From VGMA01 sp964655475 (GTDB taxonomy: Bacteria; Chlamydiota; Chlamydiia; Chlamydiales; VGMA01), in the NCBI GenBank assembly GCA_964655475.1, contig CAZZMO010000006.1, positions 5,524 through 69,523 of the forward strand: 64,000 bases of DNA, in the 5' to 3' direction. Below, piece after piece: positions 33,126-42,976 of the stretch. Each line of letters begins with the position of its first letter. Position 1 is the stretch's first letter. Below the pieces are notes generated by a model that was given only the letters and a program-made list of their open reading frames with translations, ran no database searches and had not been told where the DNA came from. A program made the translations under genes and the position numbers.

Positions 33126-35450
33126 ATGGCAATGGATAAACAGAAAAAAATCAAACGGAAGATCAAACGGCACCCTGAAGCGAGAGGGCTCGGCTTCATT
33201 GTATTTGGTCTTTTTCTATTTGTTTCCATGCTCAGTTTTACGAATGGAAATTACGAAACCAACTGGCTTGGGATCACAGGTCATATTACTGCTTATCTTT
33301 TCCAATACCTCCTTGGATTTGGAAGTTATTTAGTCGCTCTCTACGCATGTTGGCTCGGCTATCTCCTCGTCAAATCACCCGATCCTGCAATCATTCCAGC
33401 GAAGACCTTTTATTTTGCACTCCTTCTCACCTCTTCTTGCATACTGCTCAATTGTCTTGCAGAATCAGGTCTTTTAAGTGGATCCTCTCTTTTGAACCAC
33501 GTCTATTCTGAAACTACTGTTTTGCAAATGCCTTACCCAACAAAGTTTAACCGCTATTATCTAGGTGGCGTACCCCTCTACTATCTCTATACCGATCTTC
33601 CCCACGTGAATCTGAAGATCCTATTTAGCACAGTAGGAGTCCTCTGTATTGCATCAACGATATTCATTGTCTCGTTTGTTTTAGTCGCTGATTTGAGCCT
33701 CCTCTACTTGATTAAACGGGGATGTGCTTTAATTCTACTTTTGATCCAAAAGTGTCACCGCTGGATCCTCTCCCTCATTCAATCGAGAGAGCCTATTACA
33801 GTGGCAGCTGTTGAAAAAATCAGAACTCCCCCACCTCCTCCCATCTATCCTTACGCTGCGATCAGAAAAGAGATCGTTGAGGAGACGATTGAAACGGCTG
33901 TCATTGAGCCGCCAGCACCGAAACAGATCTCACTTCAAGGAAGAGAGGAAAGTCCCCCTTCCACACTAGATCGCCTATTAGAGACCAAAACGTTAAAGAT
34001 CAAATCGAATTCTAACTACTCACTCCCCCCTTTAAACCTCCTTACGAATGCGACAAAAGTTGACCAACCTACCTTGAAAAAAGATCTCGCAATCCAAGCG
34101 GAGATTTTGGAGAAGACACTTGCGAGCTTTGGGATTGAAGCAAAAGTAGGAGAGATCAACTGTGGCCCTACGATCACTTCATTTGAAGTGCACCCTGCAA
34201 TTGGCGTCAAAGTGCAGAAGATCACCGCTCTTTCCAACGACATTGCGTTGAAACTCCAAGCAAAGTCCATCCGGATCATCGCTCCGATTCCAGGAAAAGC
34301 AGCTGTCGGGGTAGAAATCCCCTCCCCCTACCCGCAAGAGGTAGGATTTAAAGAGATGCTCTTCCACTACAGAAAAACGCAAAGTCCACTTCAAATCCCT
34401 ATTCTACTTGGGAAAACAGTGAGTGGAGAGAACATGATGTGTGACCTCACCAAGATGCCCCACTGTATCATTGCAGGGGCAACGGGTTCTGGAAAGTCAG
34501 TCTGCATCAATACAATCATCATGTCCATCTTGATGAATATGGGACCAGAAGAGCTTAAACTCCTCCTCGTTGACCCGAAAAAAGTGGAGCTCACCCCATA
34601 CACAAGACTTCCCCACATGATCGCCCCAGTGATTACAGAGCCTGCTGGCGCATACGCAGCACTCCACTGGATTGTAAAGGAGATGACCTCTCGCTATGAA
34701 ATCTTAAAGCAGCTCGGAGTGAGAAATATAACCAGTTTTAACCAAAGAAAAAGAGATCCAGAACTCGAACAGGCCCTCGATATCGAAATCCCTGAAAAAC
34801 TCCCTTATATTGTAGCAATCATCGACGAGTTTGCTGACCTCATCATGAGTGCAACCACTGATCTTGAGACCCCGATTGCCCGGATTGCTCAGATGGCTAG
34901 AGCGGTGGGCATCCACCTGATCCTTGCCACACAGCGCCCCTCTCGTGAGGTCATTACAGGCCTCATTAAGGCAAACTTCCCCTGCCGCATCGCCTTCAAG
35001 GTAGCCTCAAGAATCAATAGCCAGATCATTCTCGATGAAACAGGGGCAGACAGCCTTCTTGGCAACGGAGATATGTTATTCCTCCCTCCAGGGACATCGG
35101 AGCTCGTCAGAGCTCAAGGGGCCTATATCAGGGATGAAGATATCAACCGGGTAATTGACCACATTTGTAGCCGCTACCCCACCGATTACCTGTTCAACTC
35201 ATTTGATCAGATTTCTGCAGAGGAATTCGATCCCTCTTCACTCGGAAATAGCGATTCTAAAGACCCTTTATATGAAAAAGCATTAGAAATTGTTTTAACT
35301 TCTCGAGCAGCCTCGACTACTTTTCTTCAAAGAAAATTGAAGATTGGTTACGCGAGAGCGGCCTCATTAATGGACGAGCTAGAAGCTGGAGGGATCATTG
35401 GCCCTCAAGATGGCAGTAAGCCTCGTAAAGTGTTGATAGACAACATATAA
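33126..35450 (+). CDS. ftsK: DNA translocase FtsK/SpoIIIE
   Basis: 774 residues. It moves chromosomal DNA at division. The N-terminal part has about four TM segments (residues 22-200), a short variable linker (210-300), then the motor: Walker A GATGSGKSVCIN, Walker B-type LLLVDPKKVEL and AIIDEFADLIM, LILATQRPS, and a C-terminal winged-helix gamma domain (about 700-774, FLQRKLKIGYARAASLMDELE). Start may be ATG 33126 or 33132. I recall ftsK next to yycJ in Chlamydia too. Confidence 0.95.
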   Translation: MAMDKQKKIKRKIKRHPEARGLGFIVFGLFLFVSMLSFTNGNYETNWLGITGHITAYLFQYLLGFGSYLVALYACWLGYLLVKSPDPAIIPAKTFYFALLLTSSCILLNCLAESGLLSGSSLLNHVYSETTVLQMPYPTKFNRYYLGGVPLYYLYTDLPHVNLKILFSTVGVLCIASTIFIVSFVLVADLSLLYLIKRGCALILLLIQKCHRWILSLIQSREPITVAAVEKIRTPPPPPIYPYAAIRKEIVEETIETAVIEPPAPKQISLQGREESPPSTLDRLLETKTLKIKSNSNYSLPPLNLLTNATKVDQPTLKKDLAIQAEILEKTLASFGIEAKVGEINCGPTITSFEVHPAIGVKVQKITALSNDIALKLQAKSIRIIAPIPGKAAVGVEIPSPYPQEVGFKEMLFHYRKTQSPLQIPILLGKTVSGENMMCDLTKMPHCIIAGATGSGKSVCINTIIMSILMNMGPEELKLLLVDPKKVELTPYTRLPHMIAPVITEPAGAYAALHWIVKEMTSRYEILKQLGVRNITSFNQRKRDPELEQALDIEIPEKLPYIVAIIDEFADLIMSATTDLETPIARIAQMARAVGIHLILATQRPSREVITGLIKANFPCRIAFKVASRINSQIILDETGADSLLGNGDMLFLPPGTSELVRAQGAYIRDEDINRVIDHICSRYPTDYLFNSFDQISAEEFDPSSLGNSDSKDPLYEKALEIVLTSRAASTTFLQRKLKIGYARAASLMDELEAGGIIGPQDGSKPRKVLIDNI

Positions 35451-35507
35451 CAAAATATTTTAATCATCTAAATAATAGATATTTTACTATATTTGTTTTA
35501 TTATTAC

Positions 35508-35516
35508 TGATATAAT
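35508..35516 (+). promoter_or_regulatory. Extended -10 promoter of the MurG/MGDG-like gene
   Basis: CTGATATAAT gives a TGn extension plus a consensus -10 (TATAAT, 35511-35516) about 30 bp before the ATG, in a very AT-rich region without a clear -35. The same CTGATATAAT occurs upstream of the 56201 gene. Confidence 0.5.
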
Positions 35517-35547
35517 GTTCCCATTACTTTCTATGAATTAGGACATT

Positions 35548-37533
35548 ATGTCAGGTTTACAAATTATTATAGACTCCCGTGGAGGGGGCGGCCACATCGC
35601 CGCTGGTAAAGCTCTTAAAGCTCGTTGGGATAAAGAAAAAGGGCACGAAACACGTACTCTCGACTTTATGGGAGATGACATGATCAACTCCCTCAAGCTC
35701 CCTTTTGTGGGCAAAATGGGGGACTACTCCTGTGAGCGCTGGAATAATGCGCAGATGCGGGGTGATATCAATGAGTTAAAAAGCGTTGTAGGTCTACAAT
35801 GGTTAACAGACCTCATTTTTTATCCCATTGCTGTCAGGAAATTTACTCAGTACCTTCGGAAGTTAGAAAAAGAACCAGAGCGTGTTGTATCAACCCAAGC
35901 TCTTTGTATTGATGCTCTTGCTAGAGCCATCCTGACTGTCAATAAAGAGAAAGGGTGGAACATGAGGCTTCAGGTTCACATGACCGACTTGCCAACAGAT
36001 TCTGCCACACACTTTTTCCATTCCCTTGGGAATGTAGGTCGCCATAAGGAACTATCTAAACTAGTATCCCTTTATACTCCCTGCGATCCCCATTGCAAGC
36101 CTGGCGAAACCTCTGAAGAGTTCTGGAAGCGGATGGTGGGAGATGTTGCAGTCATCAGAACCAACAAATTGCCGATCCGAGAAGCTTTTTTTACACACCA
36201 CTGTACGATTGGGCAACAAGCAGACATCACCGTTAGAGTGAACCACCCTCATGAGTTAGATATCCTCCGATTAGGAGCTAGAAGCGGTGAAGTACCTGAT
36301 CGCTTACCAGTTGATAAAAAAATTCATTACCACATCCGACCTGAAGATCGCGTTACCACTTTGATGCTCGGAAGTCAGCCCCCCGATAAAGCGGTGAATG
36401 GTTATTTTGATGCTTTTATCTCCTCTGCAAAACGTGAAGAGATGGCATTTCGTGCCTCTATGGGACTCAGTGAAGAAGATACCATTGATGGAAGTCTTCT
36501 CCCACAATATTACTTCTTTGCTTTTTGTGGAAAACCAGAAGATCCTTCTAAACCTGATGAGACGAACGAACTACTGCGCAAAGTAGAAAGGCACTTAGAG
36601 ACTTATTCAAAAGAACGTGGCGGAGTTGGCCTACCTCCTAACATCAGGATCATCCCCTTCACGTTTCAAGATGATGATACCCTAGCTCCGATGCTCCACC
36701 GCAGTAACGTAGCGATCACGAAATCTGGAGGCTCCACCTGCTTTGAGTTGATGCAGCTTCATAATGATCAAGCTCATCTCGATCTTCCAGACGATCAAAA
36801 AAGAACCGTCTTTATCCATTCTGAAGGTCTTCGACCTGATGGTAATAGCTTTACTGATTTCCTCTGGGCCGTTTGGTGTGCAATTGTTAAGTTCGTGAAA
36901 TGGTTTTTTGGAGTCAAAGATTACACAGATCCAGGAGATATCTACCCTGATCTATTGACTAGAGAAGACATGTATGAAATCCAAGAAACCTGCCGCATGG
37001 CTGCAGCTGCCCATAATCTCTCCCCTTCACTCTATGTCGATCCTTTATTTAGAGATGGAAATTTACGAAGAGACCCAGCTCCAATGACACCTTTTTACGC
37101 AGCATTCGATGAAATGGAGAGAAGAAATGCTCTTCGTATTGATGAAAGATACTTTACTGAGCAGCAAAGGATTAATACGATCGCAAATAGAACAGATGAA
37201 CTCATGGAAGCAGCGTTGAAAAAGAAACGCTCTTCTAAAGATCCATTCCCTCGTGTTGAAGAGATGAGAAAAATTGCCATTCAGCAGCTTCTTGTAGAGC
37301 AAGGAATCGCTGTTTGGGAAGGGGGGAACGCCAACATGCTCCATGAAACGATTGGAGCCAAAGTGGTCAGCCCTACTTATGTGAATCACTTCCTTCCAGG
37401 TGCTTTCTTTAGAACCCCTGAAGAGATCCAAAAGATTGGAGCAAGCCTTGTAGAGGTACATCAGAATGAAGAGGATTCTATAACAGACGAGATCGGATAT
37501 GACTTATCTTCAATTGACAGTCGAAACATTTAA
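35548..37533 (+). CDS. MurG/MGDG-synthase-like (GT28) glycosyltransferase-fold protein
   Basis: A 661-residue GT-B-type protein. The N-domain opens IIIDSRGGGGHIAAGKALK, the glycine-rich 'GGGHxxA' loop of MGDG synthases and MurG, followed by TQALCIDALARAI and the VHMTDLPTD region. The C-domain shows the sugar-nucleotide signature DDTLAPMLHRSNVAITKSGGST plus FELMQL near residues 365-400. Between and after these are large insertions, including a hydrophobic patch (FLWAVWCAIVKFVKWFFGV, ~425-445), so it is about 250 residues longer than a usual GT28. Possibly a lipid glycosyltransferase or a host-targeted enzyme. No close neighbour indicates substrate. Confidence 0.65.
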   Translation: MSGLQIIIDSRGGGGHIAAGKALKARWDKEKGHETRTLDFMGDDMINSLKLPFVGKMGDYSCERWNNAQMRGDINELKSVVGLQWLTDLIFYPIAVRKFTQYLRKLEKEPERVVSTQALCIDALARAILTVNKEKGWNMRLQVHMTDLPTDSATHFFHSLGNVGRHKELSKLVSLYTPCDPHCKPGETSEEFWKRMVGDVAVIRTNKLPIREAFFTHHCTIGQQADITVRVNHPHELDILRLGARSGEVPDRLPVDKKIHYHIRPEDRVTTLMLGSQPPDKAVNGYFDAFISSAKREEMAFRASMGLSEEDTIDGSLLPQYYFFAFCGKPEDPSKPDETNELLRKVERHLETYSKERGGVGLPPNIRIIPFTFQDDDTLAPMLHRSNVAITKSGGSTCFELMQLHNDQAHLDLPDDQKRTVFIHSEGLRPDGNSFTDFLWAVWCAIVKFVKWFFGVKDYTDPGDIYPDLLTREDMYEIQETCRMAAAAHNLSPSLYVDPLFRDGNLRRDPAPMTPFYAAFDEMERRNALRIDERYFTEQQRINTIANRTDELMEAALKKKRSSKDPFPRVEEMRKIAIQQLLVEQGIAVWEGGNANMLHETIGAKVVSPTYVNHFLPGAFFRTPEEIQKIGASLVEVHQNEEDSITDEIGYDLSSIDSRNI

Positions 37534-37551
37534 CCGCCACCTCTCATCTAC

Positions 37552-38325
37552 TTAGAAGCTGACAAAACGATTTACCTGGTCTTGCTGTAACACTTCGATG
37601 GTAAGAGGTTTAGCTCCCAGCCTGTTTTGAATAGTTTCGAGCGCCACTTTTGGATGATTACACTCTGAAGAAAGGTGCGCTAAAAATACTTGCTGGAGCC
37701 TTGTCGAATAGACGGCCTCCAAGAGCTCTGCAGAGGCATGATTCGAAAGATGCCCTTGCCTTCCTAAAACACGTTCTTTGTACACTTGAGGCCTCGAAGA
37801 GGCATGAACCATCCCCTCATCATGATTTGCTTCTAAAATCAGCGCATCTAAATCTGAGAGATGGGCTTTAACTAGGGACGTAGCAAACCCGAGATCTGTA
37901 CAGATCCCCAGTCGATATCCTGAATATTCTAACGTAAAAGCAACAGGGTCTAGAGTATCATGCTGTACACTGAAGGGCATGATCTCAATATCTCCAAAGT
38001 GGAATGACTCCCCTGTCGAAAAGATCTTGAACTTCGGTCTGTGATCAAAGGCAGCAGTAATCCCTTTTGCTGTTTCGACATTCGCAAATATAGGGATAGC
38101 AAACTTCTTGGACAAGAGTTCTAATCCTTTGATGTGATCAGAATGTTCGTGACTTACCAAAACAGCGTCAATATCCTCGATCGAAACGCCTATCTCTTTC
38201 AGCCTTAAATCCAAGTGCTTAAAATTGATACCAGCGTCGATCAGGATTTTTACCCCACGGGTCCCAACATAAGTCGCGTTACCTTTTGATCCTGAAGCTA
38301 ATGAACAAAACCCTTCCAAAACCAT
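37552..38325 (-). CDS. yycJ: YycJ-like metallo-beta-lactamase-fold hydrolase
   Basis: 257 residues from the ATG at 38325 (MVLEGFCSLASGSKGNATYV); a TTG three codons upstream is possible. Dinuclear-zinc motif SHEHSDHIKGLELL (HxHxDH), later QHDTLDP, CTDLGFAT, EANHD and HLSSECNHP. The YycJ/WalJ family links the cell wall and DNA processing, with an exonuclease role reported in some bacteria. It stands beside ftsK's region, as in Chlamydia. A TATACT (minus strand, 38344-38349) would give a transcript start only about 12 bases before the ATG. Confidence 0.92.
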   Translation of the reverse strand: MVLEGFCSLASGSKGNATYVGTRGVKILIDAGINFKHLDLRLKEIGVSIEDIDAVLVSHEHSDHIKGLELLSKKFAIPIFANVETAKGITAAFDHRPKFKIFSTGESFHFGDIEIMPFSVQHDTLDPVAFTLEYSGYRLGICTDLGFATSLVKAHLSDLDALILEANHDEGMVHASSRPQVYKERVLGRQGHLSNHASAELLEAVYSTRLQQVFLAHLSSECNHPKVALETIQNRLGAKPLTIEVLQQDQVNRFVSF

Positions 38326-38426
38326 CCCTTTCAATCGGATTCTAGTATAATGAATTGGGTTAAAAAAAACAGCAATCTCTTGATAAAGAGCCCTCTTTTA
38401 TCACCTATCTTCTGATCCTGTATCAT

Positions 38427-39671
38427 ATGCCCAAGATGAAAAAAGTGCTCCTTTCTAGTTTAATCGGCAATATCTTGGAATGGTATGAATTCTCCATTTT
38501 TGCCTTCTTTGCCATAGATATTGTCTACGACCTCTTCCCAAAACAAGATGGAGTCTCTGCCTCCCTTCAAGCCTTTGCTGTTTTTGCCTGCGGATACTTC
38601 ATCAGACCCATTGGTGCTTTGGCATTTGGGTATGCAGCAGACCGGTTTGGCAGGAAGAAAATCTTGCCGATCAGCATCATCTTGATGGCGATTGCCACCA
38701 CGGCTATTGGATGCATCCCCTCATATGCAGAAATTGGGATCACAGCCAGCGTTCTTCTCATCATAGGTCGCATGCTCCAGTGCTTTGTCGTCGCCGGAGA
38801 ATACACCTCCTCCATCGTCTATCTCGTTGAACATATGCCAAAAAATCGGCGCGGTTTATTTGGAAGCCTTTCCTCATTTGGCAGCTACCTAGGGACATTT
38901 TTGGGATCGAGCGCTGCCACACTCGTAAAATACTTAAACATCTCTTGGAGATGGGCTTTTATCGCAGGAATATTCTTAGGGATTCTTGGCATTTATATGA
39001 GAAAGCATCTTCCAGAAACTCCTGACTTTCTAGCGATTGAAAAAGAACATAAAATCTCAAAAAATCCGATCAGAGAGCTTTTCCGACATGCAAAAAAACA
39101 AACCTTTCAAGGCCTTGGCCTTGCGATACTGCCAGGAGTTGTCTTCTACCTACTCTTTGTCTACTTGCCTGCCTTTGTAGGAGAATATGGCCACTTCTCA
39201 AGGCCAGAAGTACAAAATGTCAACACCCTCGTTTTACTCATTGTACTCATGATCGTCCCACTTCTTGGCTTTTTATCAGACTATATTGGTAGGTGGTTTT
39301 TTCTCACCATAGGACCTCTTTTCTTTGTCATCGCAACCCCTTTTCTTTTCCACTTCATGCTCCAAGATTCTCGAAATGCTCTAATGGCCTCTCAGATCCT
39401 CATTGGTGTCATGACATCCATGTCTGATGCGGTCATTCCAGGAACTCTCGTCTCATTATTTCCTCCCCATCAACGCTGTACAGGAGTTGCCATCTCGATC
39501 AATATCTCAAATACTTTTTTCGGAGGTTCAGCTCCCCTCGTTGCAACACTCTTAGTTTACAAGACAGGAAGTACTCTAGCTCCAAGTGGCTACATCATTT
39601 TACTCGCTATATTGGCTCTGATTTCTGTTGTTACCATCTATAAAAATAGAAAATTACACTCATTAGTGTAA
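38427..39671 (+). CDS. MFS transporter, metabolite:H+ symporter (ProP-like)
   Basis: A 414-residue 12-TM transporter. The MHS-subfamily signature SLIGNILEWYEFSIFAFFA is near residues 10-30, and RPIGALAFGYAADRFGRKK carries the MFS loop 2-3 motif. Members carry proline/betaine, citrate or 2-oxoglutarate; which applies here cannot be told. Single gene, divergent from yycJ. Confidence 0.9.
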   Translation: MPKMKKVLLSSLIGNILEWYEFSIFAFFAIDIVYDLFPKQDGVSASLQAFAVFACGYFIRPIGALAFGYAADRFGRKKILPISIILMAIATTAIGCIPSYAEIGITASVLLIIGRMLQCFVVAGEYTSSIVYLVEHMPKNRRGLFGSLSSFGSYLGTFLGSSAATLVKYLNISWRWAFIAGIFLGILGIYMRKHLPETPDFLAIEKEHKISKNPIRELFRHAKKQTFQGLGLAILPGVVFYLLFVYLPAFVGEYGHFSRPEVQNVNTLVLLIVLMIVPLLGFLSDYIGRWFFLTIGPLFFVIATPFLFHFMLQDSRNALMASQILIGVMTSMSDAVIPGTLVSLFPPHQRCTGVAISINISNTFFGGSAPLVATLLVYKTGSTLAPSGYIILLAILALISVVTIYKNRKLHSLV

Positions 39672-39679
39672 AAAAATAT

Positions 39680-39708
39680 TTGACATTGGTTCTTCTCTGA
39701 ATTATAGA
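39680..39708 (+). promoter_or_regulatory. Sigma-66/70-type promoter
   Basis: TTGACA (39680-39685) and TATAGA (39703-39708) with an exact 17-bp spacer, upstream of the 84-residue gene; predicted start about 39715, 24 bases before its ATG. Confidence 0.7.
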
Positions 39709-39738
39709 AAGACATTTATTTAAAAGAGCAGGGGAACA

Positions 39739-39993
39739 ATGGAAAGTCAGTGCCTTTACGAAGAGATGGATCAAACATTAGATCAACTTCTCAAAAATGA
39801 AGAGGTACTCGATGCCATTCAAAGAAACCCCAAATTAAGTTATGAAAAAGAGACGCTAGAAAAAATGCAGGTCTCTTTAGTGGCCCATCTTCTTCATGTG
39901 CATGACGGACTTGAAAAGCGCTACAAAAATAGGCTTCGCAAGTCAAGAACTCAAAAGGTCAAAGAGATGGCTTCGAGGTACCCTCTCTATTGA
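39739..39993 (+). CDS. Small helical hypothetical protein
   Basis: 84 residues (MESQCLYEEMDQTLDQLLKN...), acidic N-terminal half and basic C-terminal half, all helix-forming. A near-consensus promoter and an AGGGGA ribosome-binding site before the ATG argue that it is expressed. Its last 51 bases overlap the 3' end of the convergent HIBCH-like gene. No family recognised. Confidence 0.75.
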   Translation: MESQCLYEEMDQTLDQLLKNEEVLDAIQRNPKLSYEKETLEKMQVSLVAHLLHVHDGLEKRYKNRLRKSRTQKVKEMASRYPLY

Positions 39994-40938
39994 TGGGTAA
40001 GACCATTTTGGCGCGCCATCTTTATCAATGATCTTCGCCCTAATTCCCTCATATAGATCTTGTTCTTTCATAAACGCTTTTGCTACACGAGTATCCATAG
40101 CAATGACTTCATCAAATGTCATAGACTCTGCTCGCTTGAGTAGTTCAAACGTCACAAGTAGGCTTAGGGGAGGAAGAGTGCGAAGAAGCTTCAATGTCTC
40201 TTGAGCAAACGGCGTCCCTGATCGTTCAAGTGATTGGAAAGTAGTCTCCAAAGAATCTTTGGAAAAATGCTGCTCTATCTCGAGATCCACATCTGTTGGT
40301 TTAAAAGAGGATTGAACAGCAATTTCACGAAGCTCTTTTTCAACATCTTGAGTCTTCATAATCCTCTCGATCCACACCTCTTTCTCTTCTCGAGTAATAG
40401 CATGAGTGACAAGACCTAGAGCTATCCCTCTCTCAAGACCCACACGACTTCCAGTGAGAGCGAGGTACCAGCCGATATGGCAGGGCATCTTCACAAAAAA
40501 AGAGGAGGAGGCGACATCGGGAAAAAAACCGATGTGCATTTCTGGCATGGCAAATTGATAATTCTCTGTAGCGATTTGGTAGCGTCCATGTTGACTAATG
40601 CCTACGCCACCACCCATGACCATTCCATCAATGAGGGCAATATAGGGTTTTGAATAGTGAAAGAGCTGTTGGTTGACGCGGTATTCATAAGAGCAAAACT
40701 CTCCATTTTGTTCAGGATCTTTCACTTCATAAAAGTAGCGGATATCAAACCCTGAGCAAAAAGCCCTTTCCCCTTTAGCATAAATCAATACATGACGAAT
40801 CTCCTCATCTGCTTCAAATCGGATGAGCTCTTCGTGAAGCAGAATCAACATTTCTGGAGTCAAGGCGTTCAGTTTTTTCTCTCGATCGAGATGAATGATT
40901 CCTGCGGACCCTACTTTCGAAAAATTAATATCGGGCAA
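39943..40938 (-). CDS. 3-hydroxyisobutyryl-CoA hydrolase-like enoyl-CoA hydratase family protein
   Basis: 331 residues of the crotonase superfamily. The oxyanion-hole segment MVMGGGVGISQHGRYQ and MPEMHIGFFPDV with the Glu and Asp used by HIBCH enzymes (MPExxIGxFPDV) mark the HIBCH branch rather than an ordinary enoyl-CoA hydratase. The start ATG overlaps the dehydrogenase gene by 14 bp, so the pair is translationally coupled. In valine breakdown HIBCH works downstream of the branched-chain dehydrogenase, which suits this pairing. Confidence 0.85.
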   Translation of the reverse strand: MPDINFSKVGSAGIIHLDREKKLNALTPEMLILLHEELIRFEADEEIRHVLIYAKGERAFCSGFDIRYFYEVKDPEQNGEFCSYEYRVNQQLFHYSKPYIALIDGMVMGGGVGISQHGRYQIATENYQFAMPEMHIGFFPDVASSSFFVKMPCHIGWYLALTGSRVGLERGIALGLVTHAITREEKEVWIERIMKTQDVEKELREIAVQSSFKPTDVDLEIEQHFSKDSLETTFQSLERSGTPFAQETLKLLRTLPPLSLLVTFELLKRAESMTFDEVIAMDTRVAKAFMKEQDLYEGIRAKIIDKDGAPKWSYPSIERVPRSHLFDLLSS

Positions 40939-42934
40939 GTGAGAGGAGCTCCCGTTTTAGAGACTCCTTCGAGGGGAGCTGTGCGTCTTCGAGAATTTTA
41001 CTGTAAGGAACTACGGCATTCGCGCCGGTATGTCTTCTGATCGGGGCATCGATGTGCTGAAAGGCTTTTTCTACCATCAAAGCAGCGATCTCTCCTCCAA
41101 ATCCTCCCGTCTTTGCCGCTTCATGAAGAATGAGCATTTTCCCTGTTTTTTTCAGAGATGTAAGTAGAAGTTCTTCATCGAGTGGATAGATCGAACGGAT
41201 ATCGATCACTTCGACAGAAATCCCCTCTTTTTCGAGATCTTGAGCTACATCGAAACCGAGCATGACGTGATAGCCCCACGTTACAAGAGTAATATCTGTC
41301 CCCTCTTTGACAATCGCCCCTTTCCCTAGAGGAAGGAGAGCCTCTTCTGATGGAAGGGCCCTTGCGACAAATCGTTTCTGACGGTAGATCCCCTTATGCT
41401 CTAAAAAGACCACAGGGTTTGGATCCCGAATGGCCGCCTTCAATAGACACTTCGCATCGTAGGCGTTACTCGGCATCACAATTTTAATTCCTGGGATGTG
41501 AGCCAAGATCCCTTCAATATTTTGTGAATGGTAAGGTCCCCCTTGAATGTAAGCGCCACAAGGCATTCTCACAACGAGCGGCAGACTCCATACACCGTTA
41601 CTTCTATAATAATAGCTCGAAATTTCATTGATTAATTGATTGAACCCAGTCCACAAATAATCGGCAAATTGAATCTCCGCAACAGGCTTATGTACTCCAT
41701 CTAGCGCAAGGCCTAGCGCTAATCCTAAAATCGTCGATTCTGCGAGAGTAGTATTGAAACAGCGGCGGTCAGAAAAGAGTTCAGTGAGCTCTCTTGTCAC
41801 ACCAAAAACGCCCCCTTTTCCATGAGCCACATCTTGCCCAAAGACGACAACGCCAGGATCTCTTTTCATCTCCTCTTTGAGGGCCAAATTGAGAGCATCT
41901 ACCATCACGACAGCCTCTCCCTGCCCCACTTCTTGAGTCGCTTCCATATCCGATTTGATGAACAGATCTCCGATCCCAAGTGTTGGATCAGGGTGGGGAA
42001 CATGAAGCGCTCCCTGAAGTGCGATCTCCATCTCGTTTTCAATTTCTTCTTCAATCGATGCAATAGCAGCAAAGGATAATATCCCTTCCTCTACAAGCCA
42101 CTCTTTAATCTTTTCGAGAGGATCTTTGGCAAGATCTCTCATTTCATCTTCAGCAGATTTATACTTCTTCGGATTATCACTACTGCTGTGGGGTCCAATT
42201 CTTGCCACTTTGGCAACAATAAGAGAAGGCCCTTCTCCTGCACGTCCTCTCTGGATCGCTTTGGAAAAGGCATTGGTTAAACTTTCTACATCAAATCCTG
42301 AAACGGTGAACACCTCAAGCCCTTCATATCCCTTCGCCATTTTTGAAATGCAAAGACCTGCTGTTTGTTCCTCTTTCCGAACAGAAATGGCCCATTCATT
42401 ATCTTGAATGGTCATGATGAGTGGCAACTTGTGAATGCTTGAAAAATTAAGAGCTTCGTGGAAATCCCCTTGAGATGTAGAACCATCTCCTCCAGAAACA
42501 TAGACCACTTCATCAGCACCTCGAAGTTTTGCCGACATGGCAACTCCGACCGCTTGTAAAAATTGAGACCCTACGCAACTCGACTGGCAAGGGAGGCGGA
42601 GTTTGGCATCAGAGTAATGCTCCGGCATCTGCCGGCCACCAGAATGGTTTTGAACCCCACGCGCTAAAAAGGCTGCCATCAATTCTGTTAAGTCAGCGCC
42701 AATTCCTACGGCAAAGCCCCGATCGCGGTAGTAAGGAAGACCCCAATCTTTCCCTTTCGTGAACAGAGTCCCGGCAACTACGCCGACCATCTCATGTCCG
42801 AGAGAGGAAAGGTGGAAGGTTCCCCCTTGATTTTGCTTCGCTAAAAGAAGGGCTTTTTCATCAAAAAGCCGAGTCCTGATTACCCCTCTCAAAACGTCTG
42901 TAAGATATTCAACCGATAAGAGCTGTTTTAACAT
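40925..42934 (-). CDS. 2-oxo acid dehydrogenase E1, alpha and beta subunits fused
   Basis: 669 residues. The alpha half (1-330) has the thiamine-diphosphate motif VSGGDGSTSQGDFHEALN followed by QDNEWAIS; the beta half (340-669) has VFGQDVAHGKGGVFGVT, TTLAESTILGLALGLAL, PVAEIQFADYL and the C-terminal transketolase domain VIDIRSIYPLD. Chlamydia carries a similar fusion near comEC, annotated as pyruvate or branched-chain E1. Substrate is undecided; the coupled HIBCH-like gene favours branched-chain oxo acids. E2 and E3 are not in this window. Confidence 0.93.
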   Translation of the reverse strand: MLKQLLSVEYLTDVLRGVIRTRLFDEKALLLAKQNQGGTFHLSSLGHEMVGVVAGTLFTKGKDWGLPYYRDRGFAVGIGADLTELMAAFLARGVQNHSGGRQMPEHYSDAKLRLPCQSSCVGSQFLQAVGVAMSAKLRGADEVVYVSGGDGSTSQGDFHEALNFSSIHKLPLIMTIQDNEWAISVRKEEQTAGLCISKMAKGYEGLEVFTVSGFDVESLTNAFSKAIQRGRAGEGPSLIVAKVARIGPHSSSDNPKKYKSAEDEMRDLAKDPLEKIKEWLVEEGILSFAAIASIEEEIENEMEIALQGALHVPHPDPTLGIGDLFIKSDMEATQEVGQGEAVVMVDALNLALKEEMKRDPGVVVFGQDVAHGKGGVFGVTRELTELFSDRRCFNTTLAESTILGLALGLALDGVHKPVAEIQFADYLWTGFNQLINEISSYYYRSNGVWSLPLVVRMPCGAYIQGGPYHSQNIEGILAHIPGIKIVMPSNAYDAKCLLKAAIRDPNPVVFLEHKGIYRQKRFVARALPSEEALLPLGKGAIVKEGTDITLVTWGYHVMLGFDVAQDLEKEGISVEVIDIRSIYPLDEELLLTSLKKTGKMLILHEAAKTGGFGGEIAALMVEKAFQHIDAPIRRHTGANAVVPYSKILEDAQLPSKESLKRELLSLARY

Positions 42935-42976
42935 GGATCCTCGTTCGATTGCACACTCTCTTTACTTGAAAGAGAG

